From: Bugula neritina
Lineage: Eukaryota > Bryozoa > Gymnolaemata > Cheilostomatida > Bugulidae
Length of the DNA: 60,000 bases
Assembly: GCA_964035545.1 (NCBI GenBank)
Contig: OZ037770.1
Coordinates: 3,331,662 to 3,391,661 of the forward strand
Reading direction: 5' to 3'
The translations under genes were made by a program, and so were the position numbers. This document shows positions 48,937 to 60,000 of this stretch, piece after piece (the stretch's first letter is position 1; each line of letters starts with the position of its first letter). The notes below the pieces were generated by a model, which was not told where the DNA came from, made no database searches, and worked only from the letters and a program-made list of their open reading frames with translations.

Positions 48937-51900
48937 ATGGCACACCGAGCCACAAAATCCGGCATCAATCGAGACATACAGAGCAAGGTAATTTTTAGTT
49001 TAAAAATAAACCATAAATCATGTAACTGTTATTGTATGTTATTGCAATTTTGCCTATTGGTAATGTTATTCTTATTGTTAAAGTTAATGTTATTAATTAT
49101 TTGATGTTATTGACTTAGTCAGTTGTTGATTTAAATTTAAAAATTGAAATAGATAATTTTGATTTTCTTTCGATTCGCTCATTTTGCTGTTAATTTTATT
49201 TATAAAAACTTTAATTCGAAATTAGATTTCAATACTTATACTTATAGTTATAGTTATACTATAAGTATAAGTTATAGTTATACGCCTACGGTTACGGTCC
49301 CAGGTCCAGTGTATTATAATTATAGTCTGTATTACATTTAGTGATTTATCAACTTTATGAATTATTCAGTTTCATATTTAATTTTATGTTCGTCAAACTT
49401 GATTCACATTTAATTTTAAATTTAAAATGATAATTCAATGAATGAGTGTCAGTGTGACTTAGACTAACTCTAAGAGTATTTATACTAATAATTTATAATA
49501 ATTTATCATTACGAGTTTGAGAGTTATATCTATAATGATAATGTCAATGATGATACTTTGATAGCGATAATATTCATATTGACAATTGGTATTGATCATT
49601 AAGATATAAAATTAATGATAACCTAATTTATTTTCATTATTTACAAGAGTGAGTATTTATTTCAATTATTGATATTATAATTATTGCTATCTTTATAAAT
49701 TGAAAGTCAAAGTGTTATTTGTTTCGTAGTATAACTATGACATTAACTACCACTACAATTATGGGAGTATATATAACTACAACATAACATAATTATGAGT
49801 ATCAGTATTGCTATTAGAATATCAATATGAATATGGTATGTTCATTCCATTTTAGTATTATTATTACTATTATTATTATTACTGTAGGCCTATTAGTGTT
49901 GTTATTGTAAATCTATAAATGTTTAATTTAAAGTTAAACTTAATGTAGCACTAACTGAGTAACTCATTGACATTAGTTTTAATTTAATCACTTAATGATT
50001 AACTTTAGATAAATCATTGTGATTATATAAATGCTCACTGTGATCGTCATACTAAAATTCAACTTATACTTGTAGTTTGTGTTGCAATTAACTTTTGAGA
50101 TATTATAATTATTCAAGCTTGACTTTTACTATGCTGGTGTTGAAAACCAATGTCAACAATAAATAGAACGTTGTTTTGTTTAATGTATTGTTATTATCAT
50201 TATTGTATTTCAGTATTTATAATATTGGTACTCAGTAATTTTAATAATAATATACTTGTAGTTTGAGCAAAATATGCCAATAAAAAATGAAACCATAATT
50301 CATTATATTATGAAATAAAACCCAGGAAAGTTTATAGTCACCATCCCTAAGAGAAATTCTCTGTGAAAGGGTTTTTTAAAGCGGGCTAGGGACTTAGATG
50401 GGACACAGGAGCAATTATGACTGGAGGCTCTTCCTAACATCACCAATGGCCTTTTTCAGGGTTCGAACCCACTACTTTGTGTTTACTGAGAACACGCAAA
50501 CAGCTGCACCCTATTATATTATCAAATTATGTAAGTTAAAAGATTTAAGTCTTTCAATTTAGACATAGGCTAAGCACAAGTTTAAGTAAATTATTTGTCA
50601 GTTTTTATTATACATGTTATAATGTTATGCATTGTATACAGTAGTTATGTTTGCTATAGATTTATATGTTTTAACAATTTTAATAATATAACATCTACTA
50701 GTGGATAAGATAATAATTTATGTCACTGAAAAAACTTCTTATAGTCCTAATCGTTGTCATAATGATCTGCCTATTATGCAGGATATAATACTGAATTATG
50801 ATAGTAGGCTATTTTTACCAAAATTAGAGATGTTCAAATAGCTTTTGTTGTAGTTTCACTTTTACTTCAATAATAATTGTGAAATATTTACATTGGCTTT
50901 TGCTCTTTTAGTGAATGGTTTATTTTAAACTGAAATTAAATACACTCTCAACTGTTGGAGAATAAAGTTGTAAAATGTTGCCTTTGTTATTTCCTACATT
51001 ACATATAGTTTACAGTTGAAGTAAACATTGGCTTGATTACAAAAAGTGAAATTCATATTTTCCAACTAAGCAAAAAGGCGCCATATGGCCAAAAACTTTT
51101 AACAGTTTTCTAGAATACATAACATAAACTTTGACATGGCTGACTGCGTTTACTATTGAATTGATTAGATTATTCCAATTGTTTTCTTGTTGCAGTTGGC
51201 ATCTAAATACGACGAGCAACTGGCGTCCCAGTGCCTCTTGTGGATCAGTCACCAGATTCAGGAGACCTTTGATTCCTCTGGTGACGCCAGAAACGTCCAC
51301 GAGCATTTGAAAAGCGGCCATCGTCTCGCCAGGTACCTACATCCTGTATACTCAACTACCATTGACGCTCTTTACATCGGTGATTTGGTATTTTTTTCGT
51401 GTAGAGAGTCGTCTTCTTCCAGGCAGTTTGTGTAGCTGGTTGCGGATCAACACTTGTGAATAAGTCAGATGTCTGACATGTTTTATTGAGGCAGCTAGGC
51501 AGCATTTCCTTCTGGGACTGACCCTTGTGACAGCATTTCTTTAAAGTTGTGTGTCAATTGTTTTGCACTTAAATTTACTCAGTGTTGCAATATCATAGAG
51601 TATATATCCATTAGGGGTTTTATAAGTCACTCCTTGTATTGGCAAATGTTTAAAGTTGCAAAAAAGTTGAAACTGGAAAGGTTGTACACATTTGGTGAAC
51701 ATGGTGTCATTAAAACCTAATCATTTGTGTGTTTACTTTTGAGAGTATAACTTTATCACATATTTGAAGTAATTGCTTAATAATTTGCTTAGTAGTCATG
51801 ATAGCAGTAGTAGTACAAGTAGTAGAAATAGTAGTAATAGTGGTGGTAATAAAGGTGGTGGTATTAGTGGCAGCAGCAGTAGTAGTAGTAGCAGTAGTAG

Positions 51901-51945
51901 TAGTAGTAGTAGCAGTATTAGTAGTGGTAGTAGCAGTAGTAGCAT

Positions 51946-51986
<41 letters not shown>

Positions 51987-51990
51987 ATAC

Positions 51991-52026
<36 letters not shown>

Positions 52027-53394
52027 CAGCTGTTTCGAATTCATGTTTTTTTTATTTTCCGGGATTTCAAAAGCTTTTAAGTCTGATTTGAAGTCCAATA
52101 TACAAGTTAAAGGCATTCTGTGAAATTCGTAAAATGTTTGTCAAATCCACAGCTGGCCTAAGTAGGGGTACTACAGTCAATGGAAGTTATGCTTAGATCT
52201 TAGGCTGGTCTATATGATATAATTTATATGCAAATATACCCTTTGAACTTTTTTCTATTTTCAAATAGTTGCACTTTTCACACTGCTCATAATGCTATTT
52301 TAATAGAGTGGTCTTTTGCTGCAAGTTGGCGAAATGAAAATTTCAAAATATGATATTTGATTCCTGAACTCCATATGAACTGTGGTTCAACAGCTGATGG
52401 GTTATAAATCAGCCTAAACAGGGTGTAGAAGTTGTTTCATTTGTAGTTGATGTGGCTTGAGAAGTTAGCTAGTTGTAGTATCTCACAGTTCTGCATTGGT
52501 GGCTGTGGTAGTAACAACAGTAATAGCAGTAGCAGTAATAACAGCAGCAGTAATAACAGTAGCGGCAGTACTATTAGTACTAGTATTAGTAGCATCAGTA
52601 GTAGTAATAGTAGTAGTAGCAGTAGTACCAGCAGTAGCAGTAATAACAGTAGCAGTAATAACAGTAGCAGTAATAGCAGTAGCAGTAATAACAGTAGCAG
52701 TAATAGCAGTAGCAGTAATAACAGTAGTGGCAGTACTATTAGTACTAGTATTAGTAGTATCAGTAGTAGTAATAGTAGTAGCAGTAGCAGTAGTACTAGC
52801 AGGAGTAGTAGCAGCAGTAGCCGTATTAGTAGTAGTACTACTAGTAGCAGTATTAGTAGTAGTAGCAGTAGTAGTAGTAGTAGTAGTAGCAGTAGCAGTA
52901 GTACTAGCAGGAGTAGTAGCAGCAGTAGCCGTATTAGTAGTAGTACTACTAGTAGCAGTATTAGTAGTAGTAGCAGTAGTAGTAGTAGTAGTAGTAGCAG
53001 TAGTGGCAGTACTATTAGTACTAGTATTAGTAGTATCAGTAGTAGTAATAGTAGTAGCAGTAGCAGTAGTACTAGCAGGAGTAGTAGCAGCAGTAGCCGT
53101 ATTAGTAGTAGTACTACTAGTAGCAGTATTAGTAGTAGTAGCAGTAGTAGTAGTTGTAGTAGTAGTATTAGTAGTAGTAGTTGTAGTAGCAGCAGTAGTA
53201 GTAGTACTAGTAGTAGTAATAGTAGTAGTAGCAGTAGTAGTAGTACTAGTATTTGTAGTAGACTAGTAGTAGTAGTAGTAGTAGTAGTACTAGTATTTGT
53301 AGTAGACTAGTAGTAGTAGTAGTAGTAGTAGCAGTAGTAGTAGTAGTAGTAGTAGTAGTAGCAGTAGTAGTAGCAGTAGTAGTAGTAGTAGTAA

Positions 53395-53439
<45 letters not shown>

Positions 53440-53442
53440 CAC

Positions 53443-53484
<42 letters not shown>

Positions 53485-53487
53485 CAC

Positions 53488-53546
<59 letters not shown>

Positions 53547-56500
53547 CTATGTGTATCACTAGGGGAATAGCTAAGCTCTGTTATTATTATGATATGATGC
53601 AGTAATATGCAAATCGTCTCCATTGTCAATAGCCTAATAAATAACCATGGGGCACTCCCTCAAATAATAGCATTAATATAAATGCCCAGTGTAATACACA
53701 ATAGAACCTTAACAGGAAACGAGTAATGCTTAGCTTAGTACGCATATCAATAGGCGTCTATCTCTCAACATTACCTAGTTTACAGGTGATAAAACTCCGG
53801 TCACACAAGCTGTCAGTTGATGACCTTGAACAAACATGCATGTCTAAGTGATGCCCTAAGCTTGGGTTACATCAGCCATGTTATGCTTAGGTATGTCTGT
53901 TTTAAATGCAGAGCTCTGGTTTTTAAAGATATAATCATGAGGATGAATAGTATTTGATGGGACATTCCAAGAGCATTGAAAGCTTTGTTACATTATGTTA
54001 ATATATAAACAACAAGCCACATCATTACAGCTTTAATTAGAATTTTATAGCTATATTAGCTATTCTATGCTTTTCTGTATTTAGTATGGCACAGTTTATG
54101 TACTGCTATTTTGGCTACCACAGAAAGCTAGTTTTTTTTCAGAATATTATATATAATCCAACACTATTTGTCTTTCATCCAGTCTTCGGTGGTCCATACA
54201 TATAGATAGAAACACAATTGTGTTTGATTTCTTACTGCATTGCTACGGTAGACTGTCAACTAACTAACACATGACTAACAGATGTAGGCCTCTCTATCTT
54301 TGAGTAGTTATTATTTCTTAGTAGAAGTAAGACTCCCAAATAGCTTTTGATATTGTATAGTTGGTTGGTGGTAAGATAACTTCTTAAACATTAGAAACAG
54401 TTGCTGCCGGCTACCCAGCAGCTTTTCAACGACTCAGTCATGTATGTTAGCTATCTGGGAGGGTGACAGTAACTTTGAGATGTTAATCCACTCTGCTTTT
54501 TCAAAGTGAAAGCCACGATACACTAAAATATTAAATAGATTTAATACCTTGTTAGTTTAGGTAAAAGCTTGTAGAAGGTTTTTTCTGACTGGTAGCATTA
54601 TTGCTTTAGAGTTGTCCTTCCTTGTTTTCATAGATATTTTCCAATTCTTTCCTCAACTTATGAAATATAAATTATTAGTGTTGAATTATTTTTCCATTTA
54701 GGCTAGGAATTCTTATTCAAAGTAAGAATTCATATTGAAACATTTGTGTTAAACTGAATTAATGGTATTGCATTCTGCATACTGGTACTCAGTCTTACCA
54801 TATACTCATGTTTCAAGTCACCTACCAGGCACTAGTTACTACTATCACATGGTGGATATCTATATTGCAGACTGGCCAACTCAATACAAGGTGGAAGGAT
54901 CAAGTCAGCTGCTATTAGCAAAGCAAAGTTTCCATTCCAACAGATGGAGCTCATCAACATCTTTGTTGGTAAACAGCCTTCCTTACAACATTTCTCTGAA
55001 TCGCTAGCAATGTAGACTAAGTTATAAGAAGTATTTGCTCCTTGTTAGGGGTGCTGCGTTGTCTGCTTAGTTTATGGCTAGGTTTTCAGGCTCTGTTTGA
55101 AAGAGTTCATTCTACTTCTATTCTGGGGTTTTTTCTTTTTTATATCCTTCTAAAAGTACAAAATTACCAATTATGGCATATAAAATGTTTTGTTAATCCT
55201 ATTATTTTCATAATGGAAACGTACTGAACTCGGTCTCAGGTTTGCTAATGGACTGAAAAGTGGCATGGGGGGGGGGGTGGGGGGTGAAGGGCATTTAAAA
55301 ACTAAATTATAATTGACCTGCATTTGGGTTGGTTGAAATATACAGTTAGAGCTTTTCCTTCAGCATTGCTATTATAGTGAGTAGAAGTTATCTTCTCCTA
55401 AACCGAGCAGACATGGGCTGTGACAGGAATTATAGGTGCTGTCAGCTGTATTTCACATGCAGACTGTTTTATTTAACTGTCATTTATTTCCATGAACTTA
55501 ATAAAACATTGTCATCTAATACTAGTTTAGTTTTGATGATATCATTTACTGTTACGTTTGACTGTCTTCGAAAGTTGTGTTTATACCTCTGCTGAAAAAA
55601 GTACCGAGTTTAAGTTAATAAAGCTTGTCCTCGGGTACCCCTTTATAGTCAAACTGAAACTCGTTGAAATCATATTGATGCGAAAGCTTACTTTCTAAAA
55701 GTTAAATCTGACTGGCGTAATCGCTAATTTATGCCCTTTGAAAACCTAATGAATTGGTGAATGTTGACAGCATAAAAGCGATAATTGAGAAGGCCTAGGC
55801 AATATAATTATTCACATTTAAGTGCGTCATCTAATCGTCACAGTCATAACTAAATAACGATGTTTACAAGGAGTTATTACTCCTTTTGAGTATTATTCTG
55901 AACTTACCCGATTAAGTTATCACAGTACGAAAATTTTTATGAGTGGCTTTTGACAATGCAATGCAACTCGAAGAAATTTCAACTCGGCCAAATTGAATTT
56001 CTGACTAACACAACTTAATAATCTGCAATATAAAGCTGTGAAGTCTAGTCAATTAGAGTTGTCCTCCCCTTTGTCTGTAGAGTTCTGCAAGGACATGGGG
56101 GTACCTGATCAGGAGTGCTTTGCAACTGTAGACCTGTATGAAGCCCAAAACATGAACCAAGTCATTATCTGCATAGCGGCTCTCATGAGAAAGGTGAGAT
56201 AACTCTTGGAAGTGGTTGCTTTGTTTTATACTCTCCACACCTGTCACACTCCCGGGTGGTAACGGGCTTCTTACAATTCTAGTTTTATTTTGTCAGAGTT
56301 TTTAAAGTAGCTCTGGGGCAATGACCCTCACCTAACCAGGGTTGGGGTAATTGTAATTGGTTGTAATTAATTACATTGTTTCAAGTAATTGAATGTAATT
56401 TGTAATTGATGTATAACATTGTAATTGTAATTAATTAAATTGCTAATGTAATTGAATTTTATAATTGCATAACAATTACTTCAAATTTTTAAATTTTATA

Positions 56501-57065
56501 AAATTCATATTTTTCCTGCCTTGCCTGCTGTTTAATAAAAAGTTCAGATTAATTTAATGCTGTTTAATTTATCACCTTATTCGTTACTGTTGCGAACAAG
56601 GAAGGTTTTCTGTTGTCAAAATTGCCCTGTGTAGTTGGACCCCAAGAAGTGAGATTATATAATTTTTATTTTTCTCTTGTGAGAACAAAAGTAATTGTAA
56701 TTAATTAGATTACCATGTAATTGACTTCAACCCTGCTAACCACTAGGCCTCTGCTGACTGTTCAGTTGATTCTTGTGAATATTGATGAGAAATTTTGTTG
56801 ATGAGCCATTTGAATTGAAATTGTTTTATTGAAACATTGTTCATTGAAATATGTAAGTATTATTGTTATGTCACAGTTTCTATACAGACATGTGATGTGC
56901 TTGTAGTTTGGACTCGGCCCGAAGGAGGCCACAGAAAACCGAAGGCAGTTCACAGAAGAGCAGCTCAACGCCGGCAGCAGCATTATCGGTCTCCAGATGG
57001 GAACCAACAGAGGCGCCTCGCAGTCCGGCATGAGTTTCGGCAAAACTCGTAAGATTGTAGACTGA
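48937..57065 (+). CDS. TAGLN-like: Transgelin/calponin-like protein, five exons, 185 aa
   Basis: Exons 48937-48987, 51196-51332, 54871-54968, 56081-56193 and 56907-57065 join in phase (51+137+98+113+159 nt) to encode 185 residues. It starts MAHRATKSGINRDIQSK, typical of transgelin/Mp20 proteins. A calponin-homology domain spans about residues 18-133: YDEQLASQCLLWI, LANSIQGGRIKSAAISKAKF, PFQQMELINIFVEFC and FATVDLYEAQNMNQVIICI. FGLGPKEA then leads to one calponin-like repeat (159-183, IIGLQMGTNRGASQSGMSFG). Known members bundle or bind actin in muscle and other contractile cells. Relative to common paralogues PGSVKKIN is replaced by GGRIKSAA. Introns are 2.2, 3.5, 1.1 and 0.7 kb. No TATA box is evident; GGGCGG lies at about 48672. 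A close paralogue such as calponin would normally carry three repeats, so transgelin is the better name. Confidence 0.93.
50317..50512 (-). repeat. tRNA-Thr-derived SINE in transgelin intron 1
   Basis: Reverse-complement copy with head GGTGCAGCTGTTTGCGTG, B box GTGGGTTCGAACCC, body GGTGATGTTAGGAAGAGCCT and tail AAAAAACCCTTTCACAGAG. It is flanked by a near-identical 15-bp direct repeat, ATTATATTATGAAAT at 50302-50316 and ATTATATTATCAAAT at 50513-50527. Confidence 0.88.
51788..52026. repeat. AGT trinucleotide repeat in transgelin intron 2, first tract
   Basis: AGT with AGC, AAT and GGT variants. The Ser-, Val- and Leu-rich open frames across it are repeat artefacts. Confidence 0.97.
52500..53548. 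repeat. AGT/AGC trinucleotide repeat with higher-order units, second tract
   Basis: About 1.05 kb of AGT with ordered AGC, AAT, ACT and CCG variants. The marker AGTAGCCGTATTAGTAGTAG recurs at about 52815, 52923 and 53091, and the marker GGCAGTACTATTAGTACTAG at 52564, 52739 and 53005. The tract therefore grew partly by copying blocks of about 108, 168 and 270 bp. The right third (from 53330) is purer AGT. It lies in transgelin intron 2. Confidence 0.97.
55592..55985 (+). repeat. Unclassified dispersed repeat, copy 2
   Basis: Partner of 39516-39895, same orientation, clearly diverged. It lies in transgelin intron 3. Confidence 0.75.
56337..56735. mobile_element. hAT-like MITE in transgelin intron 4
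   Basis: 399 bp beginning CAGGGTTGGGGTAATTGTAA and ending, on the other strand, CAGGGTTGAAGTCAATTACA. The interior repeats GTAATTGTAATTAATTA motifs near both ends. A 5-bp direct repeat CTAAC flanks it (56332-56336 and 56736-56740). CAGGGTTG ends fit hAT elements; hAT usually makes 8-bp duplications and some groups 5 bp. No coding frame. Confidence 0.8.
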
Positions 57066-57511
57066 GATCTACATTCCCCCGGGCTGCGGGGTGCGTGTTG
57101 CTCCTCCCAGCGTAACCTCACATTCGTACAATCAAAGTATCATATCGCTCTGTCGTCAGCCTTGACCCTGAAATACTGATGACCTTGAACTTTCCATGTA
57201 GGTCATCTTATTTCTGTGATATAATTAGAGGCTGACCTCATCACCTTCTCAAGTTGTAGTAAAAGAGGAAACAGCTCCAGTATAAGTTCATAGAATTAGA
57301 AGACAACTCCGACGCATTACAATTATATTTCATAGTTCCACAATTTCATCTAGCAAACCAACTACTGCAAAAACTTATATTCCAGCTTCATTTTTATTCC
57401 AGTTAGTGGCTCCAATAGCAATGTTGCAGGCATTCTTTAAGCTCACTATTTGCTTTCATGTTTACTTAGTCTGTATATTATGCTTTGACTTATTCCATTC
57501 TCTTATACCTA

Positions 57512-57602
57512 CCTGTAAGTGTATACTTACCTGTAAGTGTATACTTACCTGTAAGTGTATACTTACCTGTAAGTGTATACTTACCTGTAAGTGTATACTT
57601 AC
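57512..57602. repeat. 18-bp minisatellite, about five copies
   Basis: Unit ACCTGTAAGTGTATACTT in tandem, inside the probable 3' UTR of the transgelin gene. Each unit is partly self-complementary (ACTTAC..GTAAGT). On the minus strand each contains CAGGTAAGTAT. Confidence 0.95.
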
Positions 57603-57785
57603 ATCTCAATCGTCCAGTTCACTTAGCTAATTTGTGTAGAGCACTTCAATGCCAGGTCTCAGTCCAATTCCTCTACTTAGCCACGTGCCGTTAACATATT
57701 ATATTTTTAAATAGACCTATTTTATAATATATTTATACTATTGGCTTCAGTGTAGAATGCTTGCTCATGTTTTATACAAGCAAAT

Positions 57786-57791
57786 AATAAA
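57786..57791 (+). terminator. Polyadenylation signal of the transgelin gene
   Basis: AATAAA 721 bases after the stop, followed by a GT-rich stretch (GTGGTTGTCTG). It implies a 3' UTR of about 0.75 kb that includes the minisatellite. Confidence 0.5.
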
Positions 57792-57829
57792 ATATATCTG
57801 TAGCTTATGCATTGTGGTTGTCTGCTCTT

Positions 57830-58815
57830 TGCTATTGCATATCGTGATCTGACAACTCCATATTATTGTTTTTCATCCAGCTTATGCTTGTCTTATTATT
57901 GCATCTCTTTTTCAGGAATTTTAGATCTTTTACAAATATTTTTAAAATAAATGTATTAGAGAAAAATTTACCCATACTACTCTGTTTATTTGTAGCATAT
58001 TCAGTGCTGACGTGGTTATCCCTTCTTCATATTTATTGATATAATACTGTATCAAATAGACACATATATAACCAACACAAAATACTACTCTATTACCATA
58101 CGTGTGATTTTTGAGGTTATAAAATTAAATTATGATGGACTAAACTGTAAAATCTGTCATGAACTGATTTGGAACTGTTAACACTAATAGCTATATGTTA
58201 TGTCTAAGCTATGTTATGCAATGCTTCGCTTTGTCACAAAATGTTAGTCATAAGTTGAATAAACTATTAAAGAAAATTAAAGAAATAGTCTTACCAGAGT
58301 GTGTAGAGCATTTGTGGCAACATTATCCAAAAAATGACGTTGGAAACTCCATAGTCTAGGAATTCATAACTTTTAATTTATGTCCAATGCTTATATTCGC
58401 AGATATGGTGAATTATGTGTGCTGTCTAACTGATATGATTCATTAAAATGCTCCACTCCTGTGTGTGCTGTGATACCCATGTCTTACACTTGTGAAAGTT
58501 GATTGATGACTGCAACTTTGCAAGAAATGACAATAGATATTATATTAAGTCATTGTTGAGGCTTGACGTCTTCCATAAACAATGATAAATTTATTCATTA
58601 TTGTTGCTATCAATTATTAACAGCAAAAACAATATTATATTATTTGGGAAAAAGTATTACATGAAAATCGAAAAGATGACAGAAATTTTACGAAACATTT
58701 ATAGCACATGCACGTGCTATCTCTCCTAGACCTTTCTACTCATCGTTACACCCTATGCATAAATTATCCACTGACTCGTTTACTTCTATAAATTTGTCTG
58801 TAATTTTGCCCTCCA
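57830..58815. other. Intergenic DNA, nothing recognised
   Basis: AT-rich sequence between the transgelin 3' end and the LTR element. I see no exon, tRNA or repeat with confidence. Confidence 0.5.
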
Positions 58816-58823
58816 ATAGATAC

Positions 58824-59368
58824 TGTAGTAAACTGTGGGTTTTGAATGCAACTAGTGCCTACATGCTCTAGAGAGAATAAGCCAAGTATCTGAATACGAA
58901 TGAAGATAACTTTATTAGCATCAAATACAGCTTATGTGGTCCTACTACCAGCGAGCTCCAGTAGTAGTCTGAACTACACTGGAACTCGCTGGCTTTTATA
59001 TACAAGCGAGACAAAGACATTCCTTTGTTGCCGAGATCGGGTTCCAAAATGCCGAAACGTCGATTCTCGGCATATCGGCATTTCGGAAGACCGAAATGCC
59101 GATCTCAGCAACAAAGGACACACACAAAAGAAAGCAACATTAGTAAAAGAAAAGCACTATTAGTAAAAGAGATATTACATAACTTTAGAATGCGTATTTC
59201 AGTAAAATTACATTATGCTGAAAGCTTAACAGTAATCACCATACTTAGGCATTAGCAAGCTAGCTTACTTAACTATAATTACAGCATTAAGAACGATACG
59301 CAACAGTATTTATAGTATACTGATGCACGCAGTTATTTCAGAACAATAGAGGATGAGAATCCATTACA
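58824..59368 (-). mobile_element. 3' LTR of a minus-strand LTR retrotransposon
   Basis: On the minus strand the LTR starts TGTAATGG at 59368, right after the purine run GGGGGGAGAA (59369-59378), and ends TTTACTACA at 58824, so it has TG..CA ends (TGTA..TACA). Inside, in order: a U3 hairpin (59021-59122), the TATA box TATATAAAA at 58994-59002 and AATAAA at 58911-58916. The length is about 545 bp. The element's other end lies outside the window, so the target duplication (GATAC adjoins here) cannot be checked. Confidence 0.75.
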
Positions 59369-60000
59369 TTCTCCCCCCATCGAAAAGCATCCCCTTTTCG
59401 ATAACAGAACAATGATTTCACACAAAACAAAAAAAAACAAAAAAAATAAAACACAAAAGTAGAAAAATATGCGATTAACAGAAAGTATTATGATTAGTCA
59501 CACGTATCACAATAATATAAACGATAGTAGTACCCGTAATATATACAGTCCGGGTGGCCAATGCTGGCGGCTCCCAATTGTCCGGTTCAGTTATTTGAGG
59601 TGGTGCACCAGGCTTTCTATCCCTTCTGTACAACAGTCAAGGGTACCGGACCAGGCCTGGATTGCACTATCTAGGACGCACTCTCGGTAAGGAAGTGCCA
59701 TACTCTGCCCGTGACGGGGCAATTGTGAGTGGGTCGGCTGGGTCTTCTCTTCTATCTGGCTGCCTGGTGATCCAGGCTCCTTGCCCAGTCTTGCCAATGC
59801 TACCCGCAGAGGCTGGGTGGTGGCTGCGGTAGCGCCATCTCCAATCAGCTGGGCGGGTAGTAGGGTCGTGGCCTCATCTTCCTTTTCTGGAGGGGGGTCC
59901 AAGTCAGACATAGGTATGGGGTATCGCCACCTACCTCGGCCAACATTACCCGAAAGAGCTGGGTACCTGTTGTCCAGGTGACTGTGCTGGTCTGGGGGTA
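59369..60000 (-). CDS. C-terminal end of a retrotransposon polyprotein (partial)
   Basis: A minus-strand frame is open from the right edge to a stop at 59591-59593. Residues such as NVGRGRWRYPIPMSDLDPPP, EDEATTLLPAQ and RECVLDSAIQAWSGTLDC are proline-, glycine- and charge-rich. Its position just before the purine tract and 3' LTR suggests the tail of a Pol or other retroelement polyprotein. No protease, RT or integrase motif is inside the window, so Gypsy versus BEL cannot be decided. GC content is well above its surroundings. Confidence 0.5.

Noticed and set aside
52447-53310. 287-codon Ser/Asn-rich open frame
   Set aside because: AGT/AGC repeat has few stops in several frames. It lies inside a transgelin intron and has no conserved non-repeat part.
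56762-57121. 119-codon minus-strand frame over transgelin exon 5
   Set aside because: Antisense shadow of the calponin-repeat exon.
57406-57694. Repeat peptide frames (CILTCK; VYLPVS)
   Set aside because: Translation of the 18-bp minisatellite in the transgelin 3' UTR.

Overview
The window is AT-rich, intron-bearing nuclear DNA from an animal. Coding exons end in GT..AG introns, genes are mosaics of short exons, and long microsatellites, tRNA-derived SINEs, a LINE fragment, MITEs and one LTR retroelement fill the spaces. The recognisable proteins (an SLC18B1-type transporter, a p21/p27 CDK inhibitor and a transgelin/calponin) are general animal proteins. The overall look suggests a marine invertebrate, perhaps a spiralian such as a bryozoan or mollusc. 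That taxon guess is an inference with low confidence.

Region 1 (1-24.4 kb) is a transporter cluster. A partial SLC18B1-like gene runs off the left edge on the minus strand (365-3786). A decayed, inverted two-exon copy of the same family lies beside it (4413-4970, plus strand). A complete 11-exon, 452-residue paralogue fills 14376-24379 on the minus strand. Its exons were joined by hand and all phases agree. Between them sit two tandem plus-strand genes of a small protein family I do not recognise (8543-9617 and 12455-13413). Both have two exons, the same phase-1 intron and an N-terminal MGNxxS myristoylation-type start. A 5'-truncated LINE and a 1.3 kb DNA-transposon-like element inserted in a (TA)n tract separate them.

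Region 2 (24.4-48.6 kb) is mostly intergenic. The exception is a two-exon CDK-inhibitor gene on the minus strand (32908-35665, 178 aa). It has a CIP/KIP inhibitory domain and a C-terminal PCNA-binding PIP degron whose central Asp codon is completed by splicing. Several SINE copies and two inverted-repeat MITEs lie in the flanking DNA.

Region 3 (48.9-57.8 kb) is a five-exon transgelin/calponin-like gene on the plus strand (185 aa). Its introns hold a SINE, about 1.3 kb of AGT/AGC trinucleotide repeat with higher-order structure, a dispersed repeat shared with 39.5 kb, and a hAT-like MITE. Its 3' untranslated region holds an 18-bp minisatellite.

Region 4 (58.8-60 kb) is the 3' LTR and the end of the internal region of a minus-strand LTR retrotransposon that continues past the right edge.

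The genes do not form an obvious pathway. The only clear local relationships are the tandem duplications of the transporter and of the MGNxxS proteins. All exon models come from reading splice signals and frames; no transcript evidence was available.
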